From Cryptomeria japonica (taxonomy: Eukaryota; Streptophyta; Pinopsida; Cupressales; Cupressaceae): a stretch of DNA of 64,000 nucleotides. Location: the NCBI RefSeq assembly GCF_030272615.1, contig NC_081412.1, forward strand, positions 667,226,352-667,290,351, given 5' to 3'. Both the position numbers and the translations under genes were made by a program. This document shows, in pieces, positions 22,138-33,300 of the stretch (position 1 is its first letter; the number at the start of each line of letters is the position of its first letter). A model generated the notes under the pieces. That model was not told where the DNA came from, did no database searches, and saw nothing but the letters and a program-made list of their open reading frames with translations.

Positions 22138-24675
22138 TTGGAAAAAGCTACAACACCCACCACCTTAGTTCTAACCACCAACACAATCAATTGCAATGTA
22201 ACCATTCTCCCTACACCAAATGCACCATAGGCCTCATTGTGATTCAGATTCGCCAACTAATCCATCCACAGCCATTTGTTCAATCTGCTCCTCAAGCCAC
22301 ATGGTTAAGTTGTACAACGGTTATCCCAAGACTTCCAATCACAAGGCAGCACAAGGATTCTTCGTGCGGGCAGCAAGCATTGCACCAACTCTTTTTGGAT
22401 GTGCAGTTGTGCAAAATCTGACCACCGATTAACCACTCCTTTTCTATGACAGCAATGATAGTATATGAAATCTTTGAGTAGAGCTCCTTAGAGCATTGGT
22501 AAAATTTGCACACTGTCTCACTCACTTGCCACTTAATCTTCTTGAACGCAATGATATTCCAATGAGACATCTCCAGATAGTTGAACTCGAGTAGAAAATC
22601 CTTGAGCTGGGCTGGATTGACCTTCATGCCATCTGCACCATAGCACATGTACCTATCTTGCATGCGCACTCAACATGGCTCCAAACAGGCATATCTTTTG
22701 AACATCATCAATGATGTCTTTCATTCTACAAACAATTTCACAAGCATTCTAATGCCTGGAAACATCTTTGTCTCCCATTAAAAAGCTTTACAATAGTGAG
22801 TCCAAGCTCCTTGATAATCATAGGATTCTACATCGTATTAGAATGTACAGCTACTACTTGCAAACTAGTAGATCTAAAAAAATCTTTAGAACTGGAAACA
22901 AATCTATCTAAAACACTACCAGTAGGCATTATAAATACCTCTACCACAATACCCCTTCAGATCTGTTAGCAAGGCATACACGTTGCATATTCACGCACTT
23001 CTTTACTATCACTTAGGTTGTCTCTTCTTAATTCTAGTCTAAGTGATGCCATGTCTCCACCTTCCTTCTCTTGAATCCCATCTAACACGTTCAGATTCAT
23101 CATGTATTTGAAAAACCATTATGCCTACTTTCTTAAGTTTAGTTTTAAAGAAATTAACAAATATATCAATGATTAACATATCAAAGATAACACTGCCAAT
23201 GGACTCAATGCTACATACACCAATGCTGGGTACGCAAAGGAATGTAAACTACAAACATTGGGAAATGATGTATATACTAATGTTGCCTTATTTAATAAAT
23301 TGCCACCTTGTCGTGAAACTTGCAGAGGGTTATTTAGTTATTTTGGACAGGACACACCAAAAAAATAGGCATAAGAATGCCTTTCTGTCCCCTAGTTGTT
23401 AATGCCATTTTCCCAAACTTACAGGGCAAGGGAGAAGATGGCTTGAAATTCTCCAGGCCCTTAGTTTGTCGAATCAAAAACACAAAGAACAAAATTCTTG
23501 CTGAAAAGTAACATGCTTGCTGATAGTCATTGTTGGTGTATGGGATAGTTTTTAATATAATTTTTATGAATAAATGCATTTGCATAAGACACATAGGACA
23601 TGGACTAAGATGGCACTAAGATAATCATATTAAAAAGAAATAAAACTTTTTGTAGAAGTTATTTGTGTGGGGGTAACATAGTCTGGTCAAGCCTAATCCC
23701 TATGTAGCGTGTGTTTAAAACTTTAACCCACCTTGTCTACCAGTTGAATGAATTCTCCATATAATGCGCCTTGTTATATGATTTTATAACAAATGGGTTT
23801 CGTGTTAACAATATAAACTTGCATGCAGTACAAGTTTGTTTGCATTCTGAATCTTGTAAATACATGTAGTCATTCTGTATATGTTAAAGTATAAAGCAGC
23901 TTGCTTCTGTTTGATCGTCTCACCTCAACTTCTTGCTGATTCCTATTAGAAAATCTTGCAAGTTGCATGTCAACTCAGAATTATATATAAATGGAACATT
24001 TATAAACATAAAATTTGATCAACTTTCAAGCTTCAATAACATCAAAATATAGAGCAATATACATCCAGTCAAAAAAAGTTCTGAGAATCAGAACACAACC
24101 AGCTTTAGTAACACTGGTCGAGAGGGGAATGAGTCACATGGAACTGGACAATTGTAGCTCAAAATGAACAGTAAGTGCGTGCTAGCTTGGCATGAATCTC
24201 ACTAAATATTTTTGGAATAGATAACAAGGATCAGAGGCACTAAGAAGAAAACATATGATGTTCTTTGTATTATGAAAATCCATGGAGGCACAAACAATTC
24301 AATGACAGCTATGATAATCATAAGTTGCACAAGTAACAATTAAGCTGGTTCTAATGGGAAAAATTGTTATGGCCATACTTCCTTCCCTTATGATGTGGTG
24401 GGGAAATGCTACCGATGGGTATGATAAGTTACTTGATTAATTCAAAGGCACAGTTCTCTTTGCAAAGCTTGATCTTCACTCTAAAAATCATCAAACCCAT
24501 ATAGGAAGAAGATTTGCATTAAATTACCTTCAATTAAGGTCCTTCTGACTTTCTACGTATACCTGTTGCTCCCACTACTGCCCCGTGTACATTTCAATGC
24601 TTAATATGTTCCATCTCAAGCTCTTTTAAAAAAAATTTCTGGTTATTCTTCTTTCATGACATTTTGTTCCACAGC
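22138..24675. other. No gene recognised; possible intron DNA
   Basis: Several short frames occur, the longest on the minus strand at 22292-22669 (125 codons). It contains a FLLEFNYLEMSHWNIIAFKK segment but I cannot match it to a family. No terminal repeats, RNA genes or tandem arrays are seen. If the exon-like pieces at 32092-33730 belong to a gene, part of this stretch could be its intron. Confidence 0.4.
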
Positions 24676-24680
24676 AAGAC

Positions 24681-25289
24681 TGTTAATGCATTAGTAGCTT
24701 CTGCAAGATAAGACTCTCCTAACCTATTAATCTCCTCTGTTCTGTTCTTATTATGCTATCTGGCTTATGCTTTCCGAACTGAATATGCTTATCGGATTAC
24801 AACATTGATCATGATTATGATATTGACATTGATAAAAGAAGGATTAGATCGACGACTTGCTTAACATAGTTAAGCGTCGATCTAACGCTATCGGGCTAGT
24901 AACCCGATAGCATATAGAATGCTGTTGTTATCGAGTTTAGTTCATAAACCTGTTCAGGTCATTAACAAAGCATCTTAACTAAACACTGCTTCGAACAAGA
25001 GTTTAATTATTAATGTTAGTCACCAAACGTAACATAGATCGGGATGTGCACTATGAAGAGGCACCGATCAATGGGTGCCTTGATCGGTCATGTCTAAATG
25101 ACATGACCGGTCAAGACATCCATTGACCGGTCCTCTAAACATATAAAGCCCGATATGAATCATTTGGAGAAGACATAGAAAAACGTAAATGATCTCTCTC
25201 CTTCAGCTTGCAAATTAAACAATAAATATTAGACAATATTATCACATATATATAATAGTTCTTTTATTGCAATTGAATATAACTTTACA
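24681..25289 (+). repeat. 5' LTR of the young copia
   Basis: TGTTAATGCATTAG to ATAACTTTACA. It holds about 75 bp near 24730-24805 that the 3' LTR lacks. Hairpin-forming inverted repeats occur at 24846-24883, 24887-24911 and about 25088-25112. Confidence 0.95.
25142..25148 (+). promoter_or_regulatory. TATA box in the 5' LTR
   Basis: TATAAAG lies 148 bp before the LTR end and directly follows a run of GATCGG/GACCGGTC palindromes. Its position fits the U3/R boundary of a copia LTR. Confidence 0.6.
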
Positions 25290-25302
25290 TGGTATCAGAG
25301 CC
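25290..25302 (+). other. Primer-binding site
   Basis: TGGTATCAGAGCC, the standard plant copia site complementary to initiator Met-tRNA, abuts the LTR end. Confidence 0.9.
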
Positions 25303-25379
25303 AAGTTGATTGAACTTGAGGCTATTCAATTTTGTGAATAATTTAAGAACAAGGTTATATACTACATCACATTTCTCCA

Positions 25380-26654
25380 ATGGCCAGCGCAATCAGATTC
25401 GAAGACAGACTCGGAGGTGGCGATGATTTTTCAGCCTGGAAGTTCAGAATCCAGATGATCTTAAAGGAGAACAAAGTAGATTCATTTGTTCAAACTAAAA
25501 ATGATCAACCTGAAAATGAACCTGACAAAACTGCATGGATTGAAGGAAATGAAAAAGCAATCAAAATAAAAGTTGATGGGGTGAGAAACAACATAATGCC
25601 CATCATAAGAAAACATCAAACAGCCTATAAAATGTTCAAAGCACTTGAAAGCACATTTGAGATATCAAATGCAAGTCGAACTCTAGCATTAAAACGAGAA
25701 ATAAATCATATCACCATGAACAAGGGGGAGACAATCAACACCTACTTTATGCGGATATCAATTCTAAGAGATGAACTAGCAACTCTGGATTACGAGATCC
25801 AAAGCAAAGAGTTAACACTCATTGCTCTAGATGGGTTGCCTAGTGGATGGAGTACATTCGTCCAAGGCATCAATGCAAGGTCCAAGTATCCTAAGTTTGA
25901 AAGATTAAGGGATGATTGTCTTCAAAAAGAATCAAGATTGAACAAGATGGGAATAAAACAAAAGAACATAGATGAAGACCTTCAAGTCCTAAATACTAAC
26001 ACAAATAAGACAACCAAAAAGAAGCAATTTAGGAAGAGGAAGGGTCATCAAGGCAAGAACACTTCAAAGAAAGACCTATCACAAATTCAATGCTATAGGT
26101 GCGATAAGTTCGGACACTTTGTTGCAAAATGTCCAGAGAGAGCCAAACAAGCCACATTTGCCAGAGCAGGAAAATCTAAAAGAGAAGATGACTCCCAGAA
26201 CTATGTCCTCTACTCAACACTTACAAGCCATGCATCAAATAAATCTAACTCCTGGGTGATCGACAGTAGTTCATCCAGACACATTACAAGGTTTAGGGAA
26301 GTGCTAGACTCCATGACAGAGGATAATGAAGAGGAAGTAACCATCGGAGATGATTCTTCACATCCAGTTAAAGGAATTGGTTCATGCACCATCAAACTGA
26401 AGACAGGCACATCATTGCAACTCGAAGGAGTACTGTATGTCCCCGGCATCAAGAGAAATCTAGTCTCCATATCAGCCCTAGAAGATAACGGATACAGAGT
26501 AACCTTCATGGAGAACAAGGTGTTGGCTTGGCCGAGAAACTCTTCCATCAAGAAAGCTAAAGTCATTGGTCAAAGAAGAGGCTATTTGTATGAGCTATGC
26601 ACAGAGCCCAACCTAGCCCTAATTCATGAAGCAACAAATGCAAATGAGGTCTAA
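25380..26654 (+). CDS. Copia Gag and protease region (ORF 1, truncated by stop)
   Basis: This 424-residue open frame starts at the first ATG after the primer-binding site. Residues about 10-200 are the copia Gag (UBN2-type) domain with FEDRLGGGDDFSAWK, MFKALESTFE and LIALDGLPSGW. A lysine-rich linker follows, then an intact CCHC zinc knuckle at residues 238-251 (CYRCDKFGHFVAKC). The protease follows: its catalytic site at residues 295-297 is Asp-Ser-Ser instead of Asp-Ser/Thr-Gly, so the enzyme is probably dead. LEGVLYVPGIKRNLVS and GYRVTFMENKV complete the domain. The frame ends at a TAA (26652-26654) just before the pre-integrase zinc region, whereas copia polyproteins normally run straight on. 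Confidence 0.9.
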   Translation: MASAIRFEDRLGGGDDFSAWKFRIQMILKENKVDSFVQTKNDQPENEPDKTAWIEGNEKAIKIKVDGVRNNIMPIIRKHQTAYKMFKALESTFEISNASRTLALKREINHITMNKGETINTYFMRISILRDELATLDYEIQSKELTLIALDGLPSGWSTFVQGINARSKYPKFERLRDDCLQKESRLNKMGIKQKNIDEDLQVLNTNTNKTTKKKQFRKRKGHQGKNTSKKDLSQIQCYRCDKFGHFVAKCPERAKQATFARAGKSKREDDSQNYVLYSTLTSHASNKSNSWVIDSSSSRHITRFREVLDSMTEDNEEEVTIGDDSSHPVKGIGSCTIKLKTGTSLQLEGVLYVPGIKRNLVSISALEDNGYRVTFMENKVLAWPRNSSIKKAKVIGQRRGYLYELCTEPNLALIHEATNANEV

Positions 26655-28253
26655 CATAGAAGACTAGGCCACCTGAATTATAGAGCTTTGTCATCTATGG
26701 GAAACCTTGTCACAGGTTTACGTAAGTTGCAGCAATATCATTCAGAGGCATGCAAGGGATGTGCCCTAGGTAAAAATATCAAGGGTGCCTTCCATAATAG
26801 TACTAGGAAAACAAGCAAAGTATTAGAGTTAGTTCATTCTGATGTATGTGGACCCATGTCCGCTCCCTCTCTACGAGGATGTTTGTATTATGTAATTTTT
26901 GTTAATGACTACTCTAGGAAAACTTGGATCTACTTTCTGAAGTGTAAAGAATCAGAAGAGATCCTTAGTAGGTTTAAAGAGTTTAAATCACTAACAAAGA
27001 ACTACACAGGTAACAAAATCAAAACCCTAAGGACTGATAATGGGGGGGAATACACATCAAGATTATTTAGAGATTTTTGTAAAAACTCAGGGATTAAGAG
27101 GGAGTTAACAATACCTTATAATCCTCAACAAAATGGGGTAGCTGAGAGGAAAAATAGGACAATTGTAGAAGCTGCCAAAGCCATGATCCTTGATCAGAAT
27201 CTAAATATAAATCTTTGGGCAGAAGCAACTAACACTGCTGTGTATATACAAAACAGATGTCCTCACTCTCATCTTGAAGATAAAACTCCTAAGGAAGTGT
27301 TTACCAAACTAAAACCAGATATTAGCCACCTTAGGATATTTGGGTGTCCTGTCTATATACATGTACCTGAAGAGAAAAGACTAAAACTAGAACCTTCTGG
27401 AAAAAGGGGAATACTTGTAGGATATAGTGAAACATCCAAAACCTATAGAATATATATACATGGACAAAAAAATATTGAACTTAGTAGGGATGTAATCTTT
27501 GAAGAAGACTTAGCCTTCAAAAGAGCCTTAAGTACAATAGAGCCTGAAATCTATATCCCCACTCCTAACATAGAAGAAGACCCTACTCCTGAGCTTCAGA
27601 GGGAGAATCTTGAGGAAACTATAGGTGAAATTCCAATCCCACCTAGAGAAAACCTCAAGAAAAGACCTCTATGGGCCACCAAGACTGTAGCAGAAGCTCA
27701 GAAGTTTGTTGCTCCTTTAGGAACCTTCAGGGAAAGCAAAAGACCTAATAAATTCGCTAGCTATGTTGCTCTCATGAATGATCTCTCTAAAAATGAACCA
27801 AACAATGTATCAGATGCACTTAAACATCAAGTATGGAAAGATGCCATGTCTGAAGAGTATCAATCCATTATGAAAAATGATGTTTGGGAAATTGTTCCTA
27901 GACCAACCAGGAAATCTATGGTTTCATCTAAATGGTTATTTAAAATCAAACATGCTGCAGACGGCAGTATTGAGAAACACAAGGCCAGATTTGTGGCCAA
28001 AGGATTCTCTCAAAGGGAGGGAATAGACTATGAAGAAACTTTTGCACCTGCTGCCAGGTATACATCAGTAAGAGTTGTATTAGCCATTGCAACAGCAAAA
28101 GGATGGAAGGTACACCAAATGGATGTTAAGACAGCATTTCTAAATGGTGAAATCTCAGAAGACGTCTACCTAGAGCAACCTGAAGGGTTTGAAATTTACG
28201 ATGTAGAGTCTCATGTGTGCAGACTCAAGAAAGCTCTCTATGGGCTTAATTAG
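26655..28253 (+). pseudogene. Copia integrase and N-terminal reverse transcriptase
   Basis: The same frame continues after the stop. Near 26655-26775 is the zinc-binding part (HRRLGH, CKGC). The integrase core has all three catalytic acidic residues in context (LVHSDVCGPM, TDNGGEYTS, NGVAERKNRT), then FGCPVYIHVPEEKRLKLEPS and GILVGYSETSKTYRIY. The reverse transcriptase begins at VWKDAMSEEYQSIMK and continues through KHKARFVAKGFSQ, ETFAPAARYTSVR and DVKTAFLNGEISEDVYLEQP to LYGLN. A TAG at 28251-28253 then interrupts the palm domain. With stops at both ends the segment cannot be made from the normal start codon. Confidence 0.9.
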
Positions 28254-28984
28254 GTCCCCAGGGCCTGGTATGAAAGAATTGACACCTATCTCTCAGGACT
28301 AGGTTTCTATAAAAATGATGCAAATCCTAATCTCTACTACAAAAGAAATAAAGGTGATATGCTAATGTTGATTTTATATGTTGATGACTTATTAATCACA
28401 GGAAATGATCATCTTATAGATCAATGCAAGAATGATCTATCCAAAGAATTTGATATGAAGGACTTAGGACTCCTTCATTACTTCCTAGGATTGGAAGTCT
28501 GGCAGAATCCTAACAATATTATTCTAAACCAAGGAAAGTATACCTTGGACATCTTGAAGAGATTCGGAATGCATAACTGCAGACCTATGACCTCTCCCAT
28601 GGAAACAAATTTACATAAATTTAGAGAAGCAACAGCAGAGTCACAATCCACTGATCCTACACTCTACAGACAAATGATTGGGTTCCTGATGTATCTGGTG
28701 AATACAAGGCCAGATATTTGTTATGCTGTCAATGCCTTAAGTGCAGACCTATGACCTCTCCCATGGAAACAAATTTACATAAACTTAGAGAAGCAGTAGC
28801 AGAGTCACAATCCACTGATCCTACAGTCTACAGACAGATGATTGGGTCCCTGATGTATCTGGTGAATACAAGGCCAGATATCTGTTATGCTGTCAATGCC
28901 TTAAGTCAGTTTATGTGTGAGCCTAAGGAAATTCACTTGATTATAGTGAAACACATTATGAGATACTTACAAGGTACTCTAAAC
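28254..28984 (+). pseudogene. Copia reverse transcriptase, C-terminal part, frameshifted
   Basis: The frame resumes with RAWYERIDTYL and contains the catalytic LILYVDDLLITG (Asp-Asp near 28380), then DLGLLHYFLGLEV and QMIGFLMYLVNTRPDI. At about 28743 a 164-bp segment is repeated, shifting the frame because 164 is not a multiple of three. The second copy stays open to SQFMCEPKEIH and RYLQGTL, where an hAT-type element starts. Confidence 0.9.
28579..28906 (+). repeat. 164-bp tandem partial duplication inside RT
   Basis: Copies are 28579-28742 and 28743-28906, both beginning GCAGACCTATGACC and ending GCCTTAAGT. They differ at about nine to ten positions (for example AAATTTAGAG against AAACTTAGAG, and GGGTTCCTG against GGGTCCCTG). 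Confidence 0.9.
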
Positions 28985-30390
28985 CAGAGTTCCCAAACTC
29001 GCCGCGAGTTAGGCGAGTTCGCCGAGTTGGCGAGTCGAGCCAAGCTCAGCGAGTTTTGCTGACTCGGGACTTGGACTCGGCGAGTTTTGACCAAAACTCG
29101 CCTGACTCGCGAGTCAGGCGAGTTATGGCAAAACTCGCCGAGTCCAAGCTCCAAAACTCGGCCACCACAGGTCAATGTTTTGACTTGTTTGACAAGTTAG
29201 TATCTTCGTCAGGATTCATATATGGAATATAACATTTAAGTATAAGTGACATTTCCTTATGTCTTTTCTCTTTCTTATACTTTAAGTTATATTCCATATA
29301 TATTGTCAGGATGTTTGAGAGTGGTTTCGGACCTCCATGAGTTATAATGCAAAATCTAGTTTTTGGAGGATCCTTCAAATTTCCAGACTTAATCAAATTT
29401 CAGGCCATTTCAGGATCAAGATGACATTCCAAACTTTTAAGGCGAGTTCACTCTGACCTTGATGTAAGGGATGGGACCTAGGAGGACACTATGCATTCAA
29501 CCAAGGTTTGATTTAGCAACTTGAAGCGTGACCAGATAGTACACAAAAACCCTAGGAATGATCTAAATAACCCCTAATCACTCAACTGACCTAACCTCCT
29601 TCACTCCACCTTGAGGAGATCCACCTGATTTGATGACCTTTGAGAAATTCAATCCCTTCAATGCAAAGGCTAAGACACTAAAACGACCAACAACAAAACT
29701 AAAAGAGCTAACCCTAGAAAGCAAAAAGTGGGGGTCTTCATTTGCAATGGGGCGATGTGTGAGTACCTCACAACAGGGATGTTTCTTAAAATTTTGAAAA
29801 AAGGGGGTGAGTTGGGGATATTTCCTACCTATCCCCACATCCCAAAAAATCCCCCCATGGGGCACAAGGTTATTTTTGGCAAGGGACATGTCTCTGAGGA
29901 GCATATTTCAAACCCTTCTAGCCTCACAATTCCCCCTTCCATCCAACATATATATAGCCTAAAAACTAAGAGGTCCAAGAAAGACCAAGGTCAACTATAG
30001 TCCCAAGGTAAAACCTAAGTTCAAAAAGCACACTATTTAATGCTACCATACACAAGCATTCCTTACAGTTTCCAAGTGAAGATGTTCATGATGTCTCATG
30101 TTGGTGCTCCCAAAATTTCAATTTGGCCAAAGAAAATACTAAACAGAAGCCCCAAACAAGTAGATACTCTACCAGCATGCCTTTCATGGCATAACAAGCT
30201 AGCACACATTATAATTGGGCTTTATTCAATAATGGGTGCATGAAACAAGTTTTAAATTGTTAAAAATCTCTTAATTTCAAGGTTTTTTTAATTTTGCCGA
30301 GTCATTGCCGAGTCGTTGCCGAGTCATAGCCGAGTCACGAGTCGAGTCGGCCTTGCCGAGTCCGAGCCGAGTCCGAGTCTGGGAACTTTG
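28985..30390. mobile_element. Non-autonomous hAT-type DNA transposon, CGAGT-rich ends
   Basis: A 1406-bp insertion between perfect 8-bp duplications CTCTAAAC (28977-28984 and 30391-30398). Terminal inverted repeats: the left begins CAGAGTTCCCAAACTCG and the right, read inward, begins CAAAGTTCCCAGACTCGG. An 8-bp duplication with CA(G/A)-starting ends is the hAT superfamily pattern. About 170 bp at the left and 90 bp at the right end are packed with CGAGT or its complement ACTCG. A 28-bp inverted repeat lies inside at 29218-29246 and 29274-29302. No transposase is seen. It splits the copia gene between GTL and the RNase H region. Confidence 0.88.
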
Positions 30391-30398
30391 CTCTAAAC

Positions 30399-30899
30399 CT
30401 TGGTCTCAAATATGAGAAAGTCAATCTAGACCTACACGGATTTACAAACTCAGATTGGGCTGGGAGTGTGACTGACAGGAAAAGCACTTCAGGGTGTTGC
30501 TTCAGTTTGGGGTCAGCCATGATATCTTGGATCAACAGAAAACAGTCCTCTGTAGCTCAGAGTTCCACCGAGGCCGAGTACATTGCAGCTTCCATGGCTG
30601 CTCGAGAAGCAGTATGGCTTAGGAAGTTGCTTGTGGGACTATTTGGTGAACCTATGAAACCCACTGTCATATATTGTGACAACCAGAGCTGCATAAAGCT
30701 TTCTATAAATCCAGTATTTCATGACAAATCCAAGCATATTGAGATTCCATACCATTATGTACGAGACATGGTAGACAAAAATGTGATCAAATTGGAATAT
30801 GTTAGCACAGGAGATCAGACTGCAGATATTCTGACCAAACCACTTTCCAGAGTGAAGGTTGATCACTTCAGAAAAGGTTTAGGTATGATAGAAAGGTAA
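30399..30899 (+). pseudogene. Copia RNase H domain
   Basis: From about 30405 the polyprotein resumes (YEKVNLDLHGF, NSDWAGSVTDRKSTSG), followed by SSTEAEYIAASMAAREAVW, VIYCDNQSCIKLS and HIEIPYHYVRDMV, and ends ADILTKPLSRVKVDHFRKG with a TAA at 30897-30899. The catalytic acidic residues (SDW, EAE, CDN) are in place and 30468-30899 is fully open. It is cut off from its upstream part by the hAT-type insertion. Confidence 0.9.
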
Positions 30900-31413
30900 T
30901 CTGCTTTGTAAATAAGATGTTTAATGTGTGAACTTCTTTTGTCATGTTGGGACATTCTGGGTTTCACCCCCTGTGTTCATATTTAAGAGGTGACGATCTC
31001 TCAGATAATGAACACTTGTATACAGTAATCATAAGGTGACGATCTTATGATTCTCTAACCAGTTATCATGTTGGATCTCTAGTATGTCATGGATGTGCCA
31101 TGATGGTGTTGTGATAAAACATTTTGTATAAAATGCTTGTGCACATATCACAACCTGGATAAGATGAGAATTTAATCATCCTCATATGTTTATCCTTAGT
31201 ATTGCGTATTTAGGCAATACTGATATCACGTGTTCAAGTGATATCTTGTCATAATGAAATAATGAATCTTTTATATCACATGGTTAGAGTGATGTTTTAT
31301 ATTTGTATCTTGCGTACTAATGATACTTCATATCAGGTGAATTAATGATATATATTTTTGAGACTGACATTATGAAAAAGAAATGTGATGCAGGTTACTT
31401 TATCTATCTTCCA
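30900..31413 (+). other. Copia 3' untranslated region
   Basis: Non-coding DNA between the polyprotein stop and the polypurine tract. GGTGACGATCT occurs twice (near 30990 and 31033), and GTGATAT/ATATCAC-type motifs recur around 31220-31350. Confidence 0.7.
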
Positions 31414-31427
31414 AAGCTAAGAGGGAG
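31414..31427 (+). other. Polypurine tract
   Basis: AAGCTAAGAGGGAG lies immediately before the 3' LTR. It is the expected primer for plus-strand DNA synthesis. Confidence 0.8.
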
Positions 31428-32021
31428 TGTTAATGCATTAGTAGCTTCTACAAGATAAGACTCTTCCTAACCTATTGATCATGATTATGATATTGACATT
31501 GATAAAAGAAGGATTAGATCGACGACTTGCTTAACATAGTTAAGCGTCGATCTAATGCTATCGGGCTAGTAACCCAATAGCACATTAATGTCGATCCATA
31601 AATGGATCGGCATTAATATGCTATCGGGGTATTAACCCGATAGCATATAGAATGCTGTTGTTATCGAGTTTAGTTCATAAACCTGTTCGGGTCATTAACA
31701 AAGCATCTTAACTAAACACCGCTTCGAACAAGAAGTTAATTATTAATGTTAGTTACCAAACGTAACATAGATCGGGATGTGCACTATGAAGAGGCACCGA
31801 TCAATGGGTGCCTTGATCGGTCATGTCTAAATGGCATGACCGGTCAAGACATCCATTGACTGGTCCTCTAAACATATAAAGTCCGATACGAATCATTTGG
31901 AGAAGACATAGAAAACGTAAATGATCTCTCTCCTTCAGCCTGCAAATTAAACAATAAATATTAGACAATATTATCACATATATATAATAGTTCTTTTATT
32001 GCAATTGAATATAACTTTACA
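31428..32021 (+). repeat. 3' LTR of the young copia
   Basis: Same termini as the 5' LTR. Near 31580-31640 it has an extra block of about 60 bp with another pair of inverted repeats (GATCCAT/ATGGATC and a second GCTATCGGG arm). Its TATA box is TATAAAG at 31875-31881. Confidence 0.95.
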
Positions 32022-32091
32022 AAGACATGGGGTGTTTATTTGCAGCAAGACATGGGGTGTTATTCTTCTTTCATGACATTTTGTTCCACAG

Positions 32092-32156
32092 CAAGACATG
32101 GGGTGTTTATTTGCAGCATGTGGCAAGTATAGGCCTAGCATTCCAAGTGCTTTACG
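32092..32156 (+). other. Possible coding exon with duplicated acceptor
   Basis: A pyrimidine-rich tract ending in TTCCACAG precedes a 65-bp stretch that ends in TTTACG before GTAAAG, a good donor. In one frame it reads KTWGVYLQHVASIGLAFQVL. The acceptor and the exon start (TTCATGACATTTTG to CAAGAC) also occur just left of the copia element at 24652-24680, so the target region had been partly duplicated. I do not recognise the protein. Confidence 0.35.
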
Positions 32157-33178
32157 GTAAAGTAGCTCAAGTACATGAGTTTAGAAATATGAACTCTCAA
32201 GGGTCTTTGAATTTTATTGGGTTGAACAGATAACAGCAGGAATTTTGTAATAATACAAGTGATGTATCTTTTGATGAAAAATTATTCTATTTAGTTGAAC
32301 ATAGCAACCCACTCCTTAAAATAGCTCATGATGGCAATGAGTTTTAGTAAGGTGTTGAAGACCCTTGATTTCACAAATACATTTCTAGTAGAATATGACT
32401 CGGCTCGTTGTTTTGCAGTTACCAACATTAAGGTACAAATTTTGTCACATTACCCTAGAATGAAGAAACGAAAAATGCACTAAATGAGGTAAAATGTGCA
32501 AATACCTAATTAGCAAACATTTCAAGGTATAGATGAAACATGAAAACCTAAGTATTTCCTAGATCTTATTCTGTCCTTCGGAGAATGGCAGAAATGAATT
32601 TCATGAAGATATTAATATATCAATTTTGTCCTTGACAGTGTAGCAGAAATGGATGCTACTGTGATATTGATATATGATTTTGGTCCTTATATTATCTACA
32701 AGAAAAGCAGCAAGAATGTTGTGGAAAATTCCCTTTCAGAAAGCTAGAAGTCAAGGCCATCCAGTACTCCATTTCCACGTCATTCCAGATTGGATCCAAG
32801 AAGAACATAATTGAAGCCAGCTTCTAGGCTGAAATTTTGGCAACTGAAGAACCTAATTCCTCCAACAAAATTTATTAATAAAGGGATTATTTGTGGTGCA
32901 ATGCTTGACCTTATCTGAACCTTAATTGCCATCAGAATAATATAATTCTTCATGAGATACATGCATCAATAATAGCAAAACTCTAGGCTTTTGAAATTTT
33001 ACTGAAGAGTCTGAAACACTTTCGTCTTGGACAGCTTAGAAAACATCGACAAAAAATTGAAATTGAATGTTAGGTTTTTCAAACAAACAAAGGTTAGACT
33101 ATAAGATGTTTGGACTAATACAACCTTTACATATTTCAAGTAAGCATTTGGAACAAATTCCAATGGTTTTCATTACAG

Positions 33179-33300
33179 ATCTTAGCAGTTTTGAAGACAA
33201 AAGTGTCATCTTAGTGTTCGGGGAGAAACTCACCCAAGTTTATGGCTCCCAATCTTTAAGGGCTGAGCTTTTCATTGCAGAAGGCTTATTACACCTCTAA
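33179..33300 (+). other. Possible coding exon
   Basis: After a good acceptor (CATTACAG) an open stretch encodes LSSFEDKSVILVFG and VYGSQSLRAELFIAEGLLHL before a TAA at 33298. It has a real-protein look but I could not find a donor that joins it in phase to the next exon. The family is not recognised. Confidence 0.3.

Larger units (their letters stand above)
24676..32026 (+). mobile_element. Young Ty1/copia element with target duplication AAGAC
   Basis: LTRs are 24681-25289 (609 bp) and 31428-32021 (594 bp), flanked by perfect AAGAC copies at 24676-24680 and 32022-32026. The primer-binding site follows the 5' LTR directly and a polypurine tract (CTAAGAGGGAG) precedes the 3' LTR. Internal order is gag-protease, integrase, reverse transcriptase, RNase H. 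By eye the LTRs differ at roughly a dozen single bases plus two larger indels, so the insertion is fairly recent. It is inactive: in-frame stops at 26652 and 28251, a 164-bp partial duplication near 28743, an hAT-type insertion at 28985-30390, and an altered protease triad. Confidence 0.95.

Noticed and set aside
22292-22669. 125-codon minus-strand ORF as a gene
   Set aside because: No recognisable motif, promoter or splice context; length alone is not enough in this AT-rich DNA.
26210-26566. 118-codon minus-strand ORF
   Set aside because: It is antisense to the copia protease region, whose sense frame is clearly coding.
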